A stretch of DNA of 32,299 nucleotides from Gemmatimonadaceae bacterium. Lineage in GTDB: Bacteria; Gemmatimonadota; Gemmatimonadetes; Gemmatimonadales; Gemmatimonadaceae. Below, one piece after another: positions 23,774-31,208 of this stretch. Position 1 is the stretch's first letter. Every line of letters begins with the position of its first letter. Under the pieces are notes generated by a model, which had not been told where the DNA came from, made no database searches, and saw nothing but the letters and a program-made list of their open reading frames with translations. Location: contig JAICOJ010000031.1 in the NCBI GenBank assembly GCA_025930755.1, forward strand, positions 1 through 32,299, written 5' to 3'. Both the position numbers and the translations under genes were made by a program.

Positions 23774-24903
23774 GGCGGGGGCGCCGGTGGTGTGGTGTCC
23801 GCGGGCGCGCGGCGCGGCGTGGTGAAGACTCGCGCGCTCGTGCCCGCACGGCCCATCAGATTGCGCGCTTCGACGGCAATGAGCCGGTACGACGCTTCGG
23901 GTTGAAGCGGCAGCGCCGTCACGACGACGAAACGCGACACGGGCACGGGACGCGGGAGCACCACGGAATCTCGAGGCGCGGCGGGCGCCTGCCGCGGGGG
24001 AGCGCGGCGCGTCGTGTCGGCGCGTGCGATCGAATCGGCCTGCGCGCGGTCGAAGGAGTCGGCGGTGAACACCGCGCGGAGGGCGAGGGCACTGGAATCG
24101 GATGCCGTCAGCCGAAAGCGCGTCGTATCGAGAGGCTGCTCCGGGTCGAGGGGCTGATTCAGCTCCACGCGCAGCGTCATGGAGTCCACCACCTGCACCG
24201 TGTTGATGCGCGGCGGCAGCGTATCGTGAACGAACGCGAACAGTGTCAGCGACGCCGTGTCACGCAGCACGACGCTCGCGCTGTCGTACGCCTCTCGAGG
24301 GTCGAGGTCGCGGTTGTTGTTGGCATCGAGCCACGCGCGCAGCACGTACGATCCCGGCGGCAGGTGAGCGAGCGCGAACCGGCCGGCGCTATCGGTCCTC
24401 GCGACGTAGACGATGCTGTCGGGGAGCGCGATCGCCTCGACGGCTCCCAGACGAGCGGCGCTTCCCGCGACCCAGTCGTACAGGATGCCGGCGATGCGCG
24501 TGTCGGGAATCGCCGCTCCGGTGGAAAAGATCACCGATGCGCCGGTCCTCATCACGTTGCCGCGCAAGTCGCTGATGCCGGGGAGCAGTGTGACGGTGTA
24601 CACCGCATTCGCCCTCCAGTCGCGGCGCGGGCGAACCGCGATCGAGCGTCGCCGCCAATCGACGCGAGGCAAGCCATCGCTCGGCGAGATCAAGACCATC
24701 TGTTCGAGCGAGGTCGCGCCCGAAGGGCGCTCGCTCACGACCTCATCGAATCGAAACTCGACACGCTCGGGGCGCACGTTCACGGCGCCGCTCTCCGGCA
24801 CGATACCGATCAGCACCGGTGCTGCCGCGTCGGGCGGACCACCCGGCGGATCACCCTGCGAGGCGCACGCGAGCAGCGCGACGGCGGTGATCAGTCGCCG
24901 CAC
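23770..24903 (-). CDS. Ig-like (Big_5-type) surface lipoprotein with a Pro-rich tail
   Basis: A 377-residue predicted lipoprotein of unknown function. GTG 24903 begins VRRLITAVALLAC, a short signal with lipobox; it overlaps the valS stop by 13 nt. An Ig-like domain starts at PVLIGIVPESGAVNVRPERVEFRFDE, then a prealbumin/SdrD-like unit (DSAGRFALAHLPPGSYVLRAWLDANNN), then a third beta-rich part with a charged, Ala/Pro insert and an APADTTPPAPPP tail. Such proteins are commonly cell-envelope or adhesive components. The ATG-less start is inferred from the signal peptide. Confidence 0.72.
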   Translation of the reverse strand: MRRLITAVALLACASQGDPPGGPPDAAAPVLIGIVPESGAVNVRPERVEFRFDEVVSERPSGATSLEQMVLISPSDGLPRVDWRRRSIAVRPRRDWRANAVYTVTLLPGISDLRGNVMRTGASVIFSTGAAIPDTRIAGILYDWVAGSAARLGAVEAIALPDSIVYVARTDSAGRFALAHLPPGSYVLRAWLDANNNRDLDPREAYDSASVVLRDTASLTLFAFVHDTLPPRINTVQVVDSMTLRVELNQPLDPEQPLDTTRFRLTASDSSALALRAVFTADSFDRAQADSIARADTTRRAPPRQAPAAPRDSVVLPRPVPVSRFVVVTALPLQPEASYRLIAVEARNLMGRAGTSARVFTTPRRAPADTTPPAPPP

Positions 24904-27683
24904 AGCGCCTTGACCTTCTCCGCGAGGACGAGCCGGCGCGCCGACCACTCACGGTGCTTGGCGCGCTCCGCCTCGACGACCTCGGGCTTCGCGCGCGAGA
25001 GGAAGTTCGCGTTCTCCAGGCGAGCGCCAAGCGAGGTCAGCTGCTTCTCGAGATTCGCGAGCTCTCCGCGTTGACGCTCACACTCGCGTCCCACGTCGAT
25101 GAGCCCCTCGAGCGGCACGACGACCGACCAGTGACTCGGAAGCACGGCGTGCGCCGCGGCGCCCGCCGGGGCTGTTCCGGCGATGGCGACCCGGCTCCTC
25201 GTAAGGCGACCGATCAGGGACGCCTCCTCCCGCAGCGCGGCCTCGACCCATCGCCCATCGGCAGAGCCGATTCCGGCCGTGTGTCCCGGCGGGGACAAGA
25301 TGACGTCGACCAGCGTTCCGGGGGGCACGGCGTATTCGGCGCGCAGGCGCCGGATGGTGGTCACGGCGGCGCGGACCTCCTCGAACTCGCGTTCGGTGAC
25401 GCCGAACCGCTCGTCTCTGCCGGGCCACTCGGCAGCGGCGAGGAGCTCGCCCTCGCGCCGGCCCGGAAGCCGTTGCCACAACGCCTCCGTAATGAACGGC
25501 ACGATGGGATGAAGCAGTCGGAGCGCCCGATCGAACACGTGCACGAGCACCGCGCGGGCGGTATCGCGATCGGACCCGCTCTCGCCGAGCCGGCCCTTCG
25601 AGACTTCGACGTACCAGTCCGCCACTTCATCCCAGACAAAGCGGCGCGCGACTTCGGCATACGCATCCAGGCGCATCCCGAGGCGTGCCGAACCCTCGGG
25701 CCAGGCGCCCCCCGGAGGACGGGGGGCGCCTAACGCCGTCTCGATGCTCGCGATGGCGTCGTTGAGCCGCGAGAGAATCCAGCGATCGGCGCGCGTGAGG
25801 CTCCCCGCCTCGAGCTCCGCCAGTGGGAGCACGCTGCCGCCGCCGAGGTTGCCTAACAGGAAGCGGCCGATGTTCCAGAGCTTGGTGGCGAAGTTGCGCC
25901 CGGGCGAAAACGATTGCTCGAGGTTGGTCGGATCGAGGATCTGATCGACCCCGAGTCCCATGCCGGAGACGACCGTCCAGCGCAGCGCGTCCGCCCCGTA
26001 CAGGTTCACGACATCGAGCGGATCGATGCCGTTCGCCAGCGACTTTGACATCTTGCGATGCTGCGTGTCCCGGACGATGCCGTGCAGGAACACGGTGTGG
26101 AACGGGTGCCGGCCGTCGAAAAAATAGCCGGCCATGATCATGCGCGCGACCCAGAAAAACAGAATGTCCGGCCCGGTGACGAGCACATCGGTTGGATAGA
26201 AGGCGCGATAATCCTGCGCGTTCGCATCCGGCCAGCCGAGCGTCGACAGGGGCCACAGCCAGGAGGAGAACCAGGTGTCGAGCACATCCTCATCCTGGCG
26301 AACCGCGCCCGCGCACGTGGGGCACCGGTCGATGTCGGTGCGGCTGGCGGTCTGCGTTCCACACGCGTCGCAGTACCACACCGGAATCCGATGTCCCCAC
26401 CAGAGCTGCCGCGAGATGTTCCAGTCGCGGATGTTCTCCATCCAGTGGACGTAGACTCCCTCCCACCGATCGGGGACGATGCGGATCGTGCCATCGCGCA
26501 CCGCCTGGAGCGCCGGCTCGGCAAGCGGCTTCATGCGGACGAACCACTGATCGCTGAGGCGCGGCTCGACCACGGTATCGCAGCGATAGCACCGGCGCAC
26601 CGCGTGCTGATGCGCGTCGACCTTCAGGAGCTGGCCGCTCGCGCGGAGCCGCTCGACGACGCGCTCGCGCGCTTCGAAGCGGTCGAGGCCGCGCAGCTCG
26701 TCAGGCACGCGCCCTCGCGCCTCGCTCACTTCGCGCACGACCGCATGCTCGTCGATGATCACCGGCGTGGGCAGCGCGTGCCGCATGCCGACCTCGAAGT
26801 CGTTCGCGTCGTGCGCGGGGGTGATCTTCACGACCCCCGTGCCGAAGGCCGGATCGGCGTAGTCGTCGGCAATGATCGGAATCTCGATGTTCACGATCGG
26901 CAGCAGCACCCGACGACCGACGACGTCGCGATAGCGCTCATCCTTCGGGTTCACGGCAACGGCGACGTCGCCGAGCATCGTCTCGGGCCGCGTCGTCGCG
27001 ACGACGAGCGAGCGTGCGGGGTTGCCCGCGAGGGGGTATGCAATGTGGTACAGCTTGCCGGTCGTCTCGTGCGGCTCGGCCTCTTCGTCGGAGAGCGACG
27101 TCAGGCATCGCGGACACCAGTGGATCACGCGATGGCCGCGGTAGACGAGTCCCTTCTCGTAGAGCCTCACGAACGCTTCGCGCACGGCGCGAGACAGCTC
27201 GGGCGAGAGCGTGTACGCCGTGCGCGACCAGTCGCATGAGCTGCCGATCGCTTCGAGCTGACGCAGGATCTCGCCGCCCGTCTCGCGCACGAACGTCTCG
27301 GTGCGCTTGACGAACTCGGCACGGCCGACGTCGAAGCGCGTCTTTTTTTCCGTGTTCCAGATGAGCTTCTCGACGACGTTCTGCGTCGCGATCCCGGCGT
27401 GATCGGTGCCGGGCACCCAGAGCGCCTCGTCGCCGGCCATGCGGCGCCAGCGCATGAGCACGTCCTGCGCGACGTTGTCGAGGCCGTGCCCCATGTGCAG
27501 CACGGCAGTGACGTTCGGGGGCGGGATCACGATCGTGAACGGCTCGCGGTCGCCGCCGACTCGCCTCGATCGCTCGGCGCGGGCGGTAAAGACCCCCGCG
27601 GCGCGCCAGCGCTCGTAGATCGGGCGCTCGATCGCGACGGGGTCGAACTGGGTGGAGAGGGAATCGAGGGAGGGGGTGGTCAT
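24891..27683 (-). CDS. valS: Valyl-tRNA synthetase
   Basis: A 930-residue class I synthetase charging tRNA-Val. The HIGH-type motif is PPNVTAVLHMGH at residues 56-66 and KMSKS is at 544-548. The CP1 editing domain (TTRPETMLGDVAVAVNP) is complete. A zinc-ribbon-like set (WYCDACG...CPTCAG) precedes DVLDTWFSSWLWP, as in Thermus-type enzymes. The C-terminus has a heptad-like coiled coil (ELANLEKQLTSLGARLEN). It heads a run of seven close minus-strand genes. No Shine-Dalgarno is visible before the ATG, only a poly-T stretch. Confidence 0.98.
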   Translation of the reverse strand: MTTPSLDSLSTQFDPVAIERPIYERWRAAGVFTARAERSRRVGGDREPFTIVIPPPNVTAVLHMGHGLDNVAQDVLMRWRRMAGDEALWVPGTDHAGIATQNVVEKLIWNTEKKTRFDVGRAEFVKRTETFVRETGGEILRQLEAIGSSCDWSRTAYTLSPELSRAVREAFVRLYEKGLVYRGHRVIHWCPRCLTSLSDEEAEPHETTGKLYHIAYPLAGNPARSLVVATTRPETMLGDVAVAVNPKDERYRDVVGRRVLLPIVNIEIPIIADDYADPAFGTGVVKITPAHDANDFEVGMRHALPTPVIIDEHAVVREVSEARGRVPDELRGLDRFEARERVVERLRASGQLLKVDAHQHAVRRCYRCDTVVEPRLSDQWFVRMKPLAEPALQAVRDGTIRIVPDRWEGVYVHWMENIRDWNISRQLWWGHRIPVWYCDACGTQTASRTDIDRCPTCAGAVRQDEDVLDTWFSSWLWPLSTLGWPDANAQDYRAFYPTDVLVTGPDILFFWVARMIMAGYFFDGRHPFHTVFLHGIVRDTQHRKMSKSLANGIDPLDVVNLYGADALRWTVVSGMGLGVDQILDPTNLEQSFSPGRNFATKLWNIGRFLLGNLGGGSVLPLAELEAGSLTRADRWILSRLNDAIASIETALGAPRPPGGAWPEGSARLGMRLDAYAEVARRFVWDEVADWYVEVSKGRLGESGSDRDTARAVLVHVFDRALRLLHPIVPFITEALWQRLPGRREGELLAAAEWPGRDERFGVTEREFEEVRAAVTTIRRLRAEYAVPPGTLVDVILSPPGHTAGIGSADGRWVEAALREEASLIGRLTRSRVAIAGTAPAGAAAHAVLPSHWSVVVPLEGLIDVGRECERQRGELANLEKQLTSLGARLENANFLSRAKPEVVEAERAKHREWSARRLVLAEKVKALCGD

Positions 27684-27718
27684 GGGTGAAAAAAAGTCTA
27701 AGCGCAGGGTTGGAGTAA

Positions 27719-27866
27719 GGGGTCAGGAATCAGGAGTCAGGGGTCAGGGGTGGAAACGGCGCCGCGGCTTCGCCGCAGGCGCCTCATCAGATGAGCAAAC
27801 GGCCGCGCTGTGCGCGGCCGTTTGCCTTTCCACCCCTGACCCGTGATCCCTGATCCCTGACTCCTA
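27719..27866. repeat. Cruciform element, second copy of the two-hairpin plan
   Basis: Outer arms (about 27719-27756 and 27827-27866) are imperfect inverted copies made of GTCAGGAATCAGGAGTCAGG-type units joined to GGTGGAAA/TTTCCACC. Inside are hairpin A (GGCGCCGCGGC/GCCGCAGGCGCC, 27759-27783), the near-palindrome CTCATCAGATGAG (27783-27795) and hairpin B (27795-27825, 14-bp perfect stem, loop TGT). It lies between co-oriented valS and the BON gene, unlike the convergent copy at 13981. Confidence 0.85.
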
Positions 27867-27870
27867 GCTC

Positions 27871-28659
27871 CTAGTCCGCGCGAGGGGGCTCCTCGACTCC
27901 CAACGGATCCGCCACATGGTCCGCCTTCGGCACGCCCGTCGGCGCGACGGGAGACCCATCGGCCCGCCCACCGCGACGCGCCTTGCGAGTCGTGCTCCGT
28001 CGTACGCCCGTGTCAGGCGTGTCATCCGCGGCCTGTTCGAGCGCGTGCTGCTCGGCGAGCCAGCGATCCTCCAGCTCGGGCTTGGGATCCGCGTGACGGT
28101 CGAGCTCCTCGGAATTTCCCTGGCGCCGCCGACCGGTGCCGACGCGTTGACCTTCCCACCGCGCCTCGTTCAGCGCGGGATCGCCGTCGGCATGCCGCCG
28201 CGCATTGTCGTCGAGCATGTCTTCCTCCTCCCCAACGATGATTCGATTCACGACGGTCGCCACGCCGGGAACGCCGCGCGTGATCGTCGTCGCTCGCTCC
28301 GACTCGTCCGGTGTCTCGACCCAGCCCGTCAGCTCGATCGTCCCCTCGCCGACGGACCCGATGTCGATGCCGCGCTCGCTCAGGATGGGATCGTTGCGGA
28401 AAGCCTCGAGCACGCGCTCCTCGAGCACCGTGTCGAGACCGTCGTCAGCGGTAAGGCCTCGCGACACGCGGTAGCGATCCACGTCGTCTCCGCCGAGTCC
28501 CGCGATCCTGTCGCGCAGTCTGGACGAGATGCCCGAGATACCGCCGACCTTCTGCGCCATGATGACGCCGACGACGAAACCTGCGGCGACCCCAACCCCG
28601 ATCTTCGCGAGGGCGCCGCCGAGGGACTCGCCCTCGTCACGATACCGAAATGGAGCCAT
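27871..28659 (-). CDS. BON-domain membrane-anchored protein
   Basis: A 262-residue protein, function unknown. One membrane segment lies at residues 18-38 (KIGVGVAAGFVVGVIMAQKVG) and a single BON domain at about 77-143 (LEERVLEAFRNDP to VVNRIIVGEEED); BON domains bind phospholipid or act in envelope stress proteins. The C-terminal 110 residues are charged and probably disordered. The ATG at 28659 has an AGGGA 4-5 nt upstream; the longer frame to 28761 overlaps the divergent region. It is divergent from the small protein at 28775, and the 115-nt gap holds no promoter I can call with confidence. Confidence 0.8.
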   Translation of the reverse strand: MAPFRYRDEGESLGGALAKIGVGVAAGFVVGVIMAQKVGGISGISSRLRDRIAGLGGDDVDRYRVSRGLTADDGLDTVLEERVLEAFRNDPILSERGIDIGSVGEGTIELTGWVETPDESERATTITRGVPGVATVVNRIIVGEEEDMLDDNARRHADGDPALNEARWEGQRVGTGRRRQGNSEELDRHADPKPELEDRWLAEQHALEQAADDTPDTGVRRSTTRKARRGGRADGSPVAPTGVPKADHVADPLGVEEPPRAD

Positions 28660-28774
28660 GCTTTCCCTGTGGCGGAGGTTGTCTCGTAAGGGTAGCTTTC
28701 TGGGTGAGTACGCGCGAGTAGAGGCAAGAAGAAGGCCACCTACCGCCTCACCTTCGCCCATCCGAAATCACGCA

Positions 28775-28927
28775 ATGACCTCACCTGAGCCCTCTCGTCC
28801 GGAGCGAGGATACGCCGGCCGCGCGGTGATCTGGCTCATCGCCGCCGTGCTGCTGCTCATCGGACTTTACCTGTACTTCCGATTCGCGCGCGAGACGCCG
28901 TCGGTCATCCACGGGATCTCTTCGTGA
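28775..28927 (+). CDS. 50-residue single-pass membrane protein upstream of thrS
   Basis: A short frame with a charged, Pro-rich N-terminus, one hydrophobic helix (AVIWLIAAVLLLIGLYLYF) and a short tail. Its TGA overlaps the thrS GTG start by 4 nt, which suggests translational coupling. No homologue is recognised. Its coding status rests on the clean membrane helix and the overlap; no Shine-Dalgarno is visible before the ATG. Confidence 0.6.
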   Translation: MTSPEPSRPERGYAGRAVIWLIAAVLLLIGLYLYFRFARETPSVIHGISS

Positions 28928-30906
28928 TTCAAAGCGCCACCGACATGTTGACGCTGAAGCTGCCCGACGGCTCGACTCGCGAGGTCGAGCATGGCGCCCT
29001 GCCTCGCGACGTTGTTGCCTCGATCGGGGCCGGCCTCCTTCGGGCCGCCATCGCCGTCGAGGTGAACGGCCACGTTCAGGATCTCGTGACGCCCATTCGC
29101 GAGAGCGGCTCGTTCACGGTGCTGACCGAGCGGGACAGGCCCGCCCTCGACGTGCTCCGCCATTCCGCCGCGCACATTCTCGCGACCGCGGTGCGGCGCC
29201 TCCGCCCGGACGCGAAGATCGGGTTTGGTCCGGCCATCGAGGACGGGTTCTACTACGATTTCGAGGTGACGCGACCCTTTACGCCCGACGATGTCGCGGT
29301 CTTCGAGGACGAGATGCGCAAGGTCGTCGCGGAGAAGCTTCCCTTCGTGCGCGAGGAAGTGGACAAGCCCGCGGCGCGTCGCCGCTTCACCGATGATCCG
29401 CTGAAGCTCGAGCGCCTGGAAGAGCTCGGGTCGGATGAAGTGATCTCGGTGTACACCGACGGCCCGTTCGTCGATCTCTGTCGCGGCCCGCACGTGCCCG
29501 ACACGTCGTACGTGAAGCATTTCAAGCTCTTGTCGACCGCGGCCGCGTACTGGCGCGGCGACGAGAAGCGGCAGACGCTGCAGCGCATCTATGGCACTGC
29601 TTTCTTCAAGAAGGACGAGCTCGAGACGCACCTGCATCGGCTCGAAGAGGCGAAGCGGCGGGATCACCGGGTGATCGGCAAGCAGCTCGATCTCTTCTCG
29701 ATTCAGGACATCGTCGGCCCGGGCCTGGTCTTCTGGCATCCGCGAGGCGCCAGGATCAAGTGGCTGCTCTCGCGCGCCGTCGAGGACGACAACATCGCCA
29801 ACGGCTACGAGCTCGTGTACACGCCGAACATCACGCGCGAGGAGCTGTTTCGCGTCTCCGGCCACCTCCCGCTCTATGAATCGAATCAGTATCCGCCAAT
29901 GGCGGCCGGGGCGGGCGAGGCGGACGACGTGCGGTATCGCGTGAAGCCGATGAATTGCCCGATGCACGCGCTCGTCTACAAGTCGCAGCCGCGGAGTTAC
30001 CGGGATTTGCCGCTGCGGCTGTCGGAGGTGGCGAACGTCTATCGCAACGAGAAATCCGGCGTGCTCCACGGCCTGCTGCGCGTGCGCGGCCTGTCGATGG
30101 ACGACGCCCACATCTTCTGCACCCTCGACCAGGCGGAGGACGAGATCTTCCTCTGCCTGGATCAGGTGGAGCGGCTGATTCGCCAGACGTTCGGCTTCGA
30201 GCTGGATTTCGAGGTCTCGACGAGACCCCCGGAAAAGCTCGGCGACGACGCGGCCTGGGATCGCGCCGAGGATACGCTCAAGCGCGCCCTCGAGCGCAAA
30301 CAGATTCCTTACCGTATCGATGCTGGCGGGGGCGCCTTCTACGGGCCAAAGATTGACGTGAAGTTCAGGGACGCGATTGGCCGTCTCTGGCAGGGCCCCA
30401 CCATCCAGCTCGATTTCCAGCTCCCGGAGCGGTTCGAGCTGGAGTACGCGGGCGCGGACAACAAGCCGCATCGACCGGTGATGATCCACCGTGCGATCTA
30501 CGGAACGCTGGAGCGGTTCATCGGCGCGCTGATCGAGCATCTCGCCGGCGCGTTTCCCACCTGGCTGTCGCCGGAACAGGTCCGCGTCATCTCGATCACC
30601 GATGCGCAGCGCGACGCGGCGGCCGACGCCGCTCGCCGGATGACGGAGGCGGGGATTCGCGTACACCTCGATGATCGTTCCGAGACGTTGAAGTACAAGA
30701 TCGCGGAAGGCATGCGGCTCAAGGTTCCGTATCTCGCGGTGGTCGGGAAGCGAGAGGCGGAGCAGGGCACGATCGCGGTGAGCGTCCGCGGCGCGGGGGA
30801 GAAGCAGCATCCGGTGCCCGTGCCGGTGGATGAGTTCATCGCGAGGGTGCGCGAGGAGATTTCTACTCGCGCCCTAGAGCTGCGTGCCGCGGCTTCTCCC
30901 GCGTGA
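28924..30906 (+). CDS. thrS: Threonyl-tRNA synthetase
   Basis: A 660-residue class II synthetase charging tRNA-Thr. Domains in order: TGS (MLTLKLPDGSTREVEHG), editing domain with intact HSAAH and CRGPHVPDT, class II core with zinc ligands in KPMNCPMHALVY, the RNEKSGVLHGLLRVRG arginine motif, and GGAFYGPKIDV, then an anticodon-binding domain ending near VPVDEFIARV. The GTG at 28924 overlaps the preceding stop; an ATG at 28945 (MLTLKLPDGS) would be the compact alternative. I prefer GTG because of the overlap, weakly. Confidence 0.97.
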   Translation: MIQSATDMLTLKLPDGSTREVEHGALPRDVVASIGAGLLRAAIAVEVNGHVQDLVTPIRESGSFTVLTERDRPALDVLRHSAAHILATAVRRLRPDAKIGFGPAIEDGFYYDFEVTRPFTPDDVAVFEDEMRKVVAEKLPFVREEVDKPAARRRFTDDPLKLERLEELGSDEVISVYTDGPFVDLCRGPHVPDTSYVKHFKLLSTAAAYWRGDEKRQTLQRIYGTAFFKKDELETHLHRLEEAKRRDHRVIGKQLDLFSIQDIVGPGLVFWHPRGARIKWLLSRAVEDDNIANGYELVYTPNITREELFRVSGHLPLYESNQYPPMAAGAGEADDVRYRVKPMNCPMHALVYKSQPRSYRDLPLRLSEVANVYRNEKSGVLHGLLRVRGLSMDDAHIFCTLDQAEDEIFLCLDQVERLIRQTFGFELDFEVSTRPPEKLGDDAAWDRAEDTLKRALERKQIPYRIDAGGGAFYGPKIDVKFRDAIGRLWQGPTIQLDFQLPERFELEYAGADNKPHRPVMIHRAIYGTLERFIGALIEHLAGAFPTWLSPEQVRVISITDAQRDAAADAARRMTEAGIRVHLDDRSETLKYKIAEGMRLKVPYLAVVGKREAEQGTIAVSVRGAGEKQHPVPVPVDEFIARVREEISTRALELRAAASPA

Positions 30907-30908
30907 GC

Positions 30909-31162
30909 AAGGAACCGCAGATGGCCGCAGGCGGCCGCAGAAACTGCAAACGCGTTAGCCAGAGATGAACACGGATGGGAGCACGGATCGGCTCCGAGCC
31001 CGAACTAGCTCCGCGTAGCTGTTAACAAAACAACGCTGGGAACTTCCTCTACCGTGGCACCCTCCACCCACAGAGAAGTATCGGTGTTGCTTCCGTGCAC
31101 ATCCGTGGTAAATGCTTTTGATGGCGACGTTACAGCGTGTCTGCGGCCTTCTGCGGTTCCTC
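30909..31162. repeat. Nested inverted repeats of two different unit families
   Basis: The outer pair GGAACCGCAGATGGCCGCAG (30911-30930) and its inverted copy (31141-31160) differ at one of 20 positions. Inside, a second family (ATGAACACGGATGGGAGCACGG at 30965-30986) is mirrored by CCGTGCACATCCGTGGTAAAT (31093-31113). The left outer arm has an added GGCCGCAG unit (30932-30941). The central about 105 nt have no repeat I can see. It separates thrS from the peptidase gene, both on the plus strand. Confidence 0.75.
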
Positions 31163-31208
31163 GTCCTTGCACCCCAACGCACGTCCAAAGAGTCTTTCAG
31201 GAGGTTTC

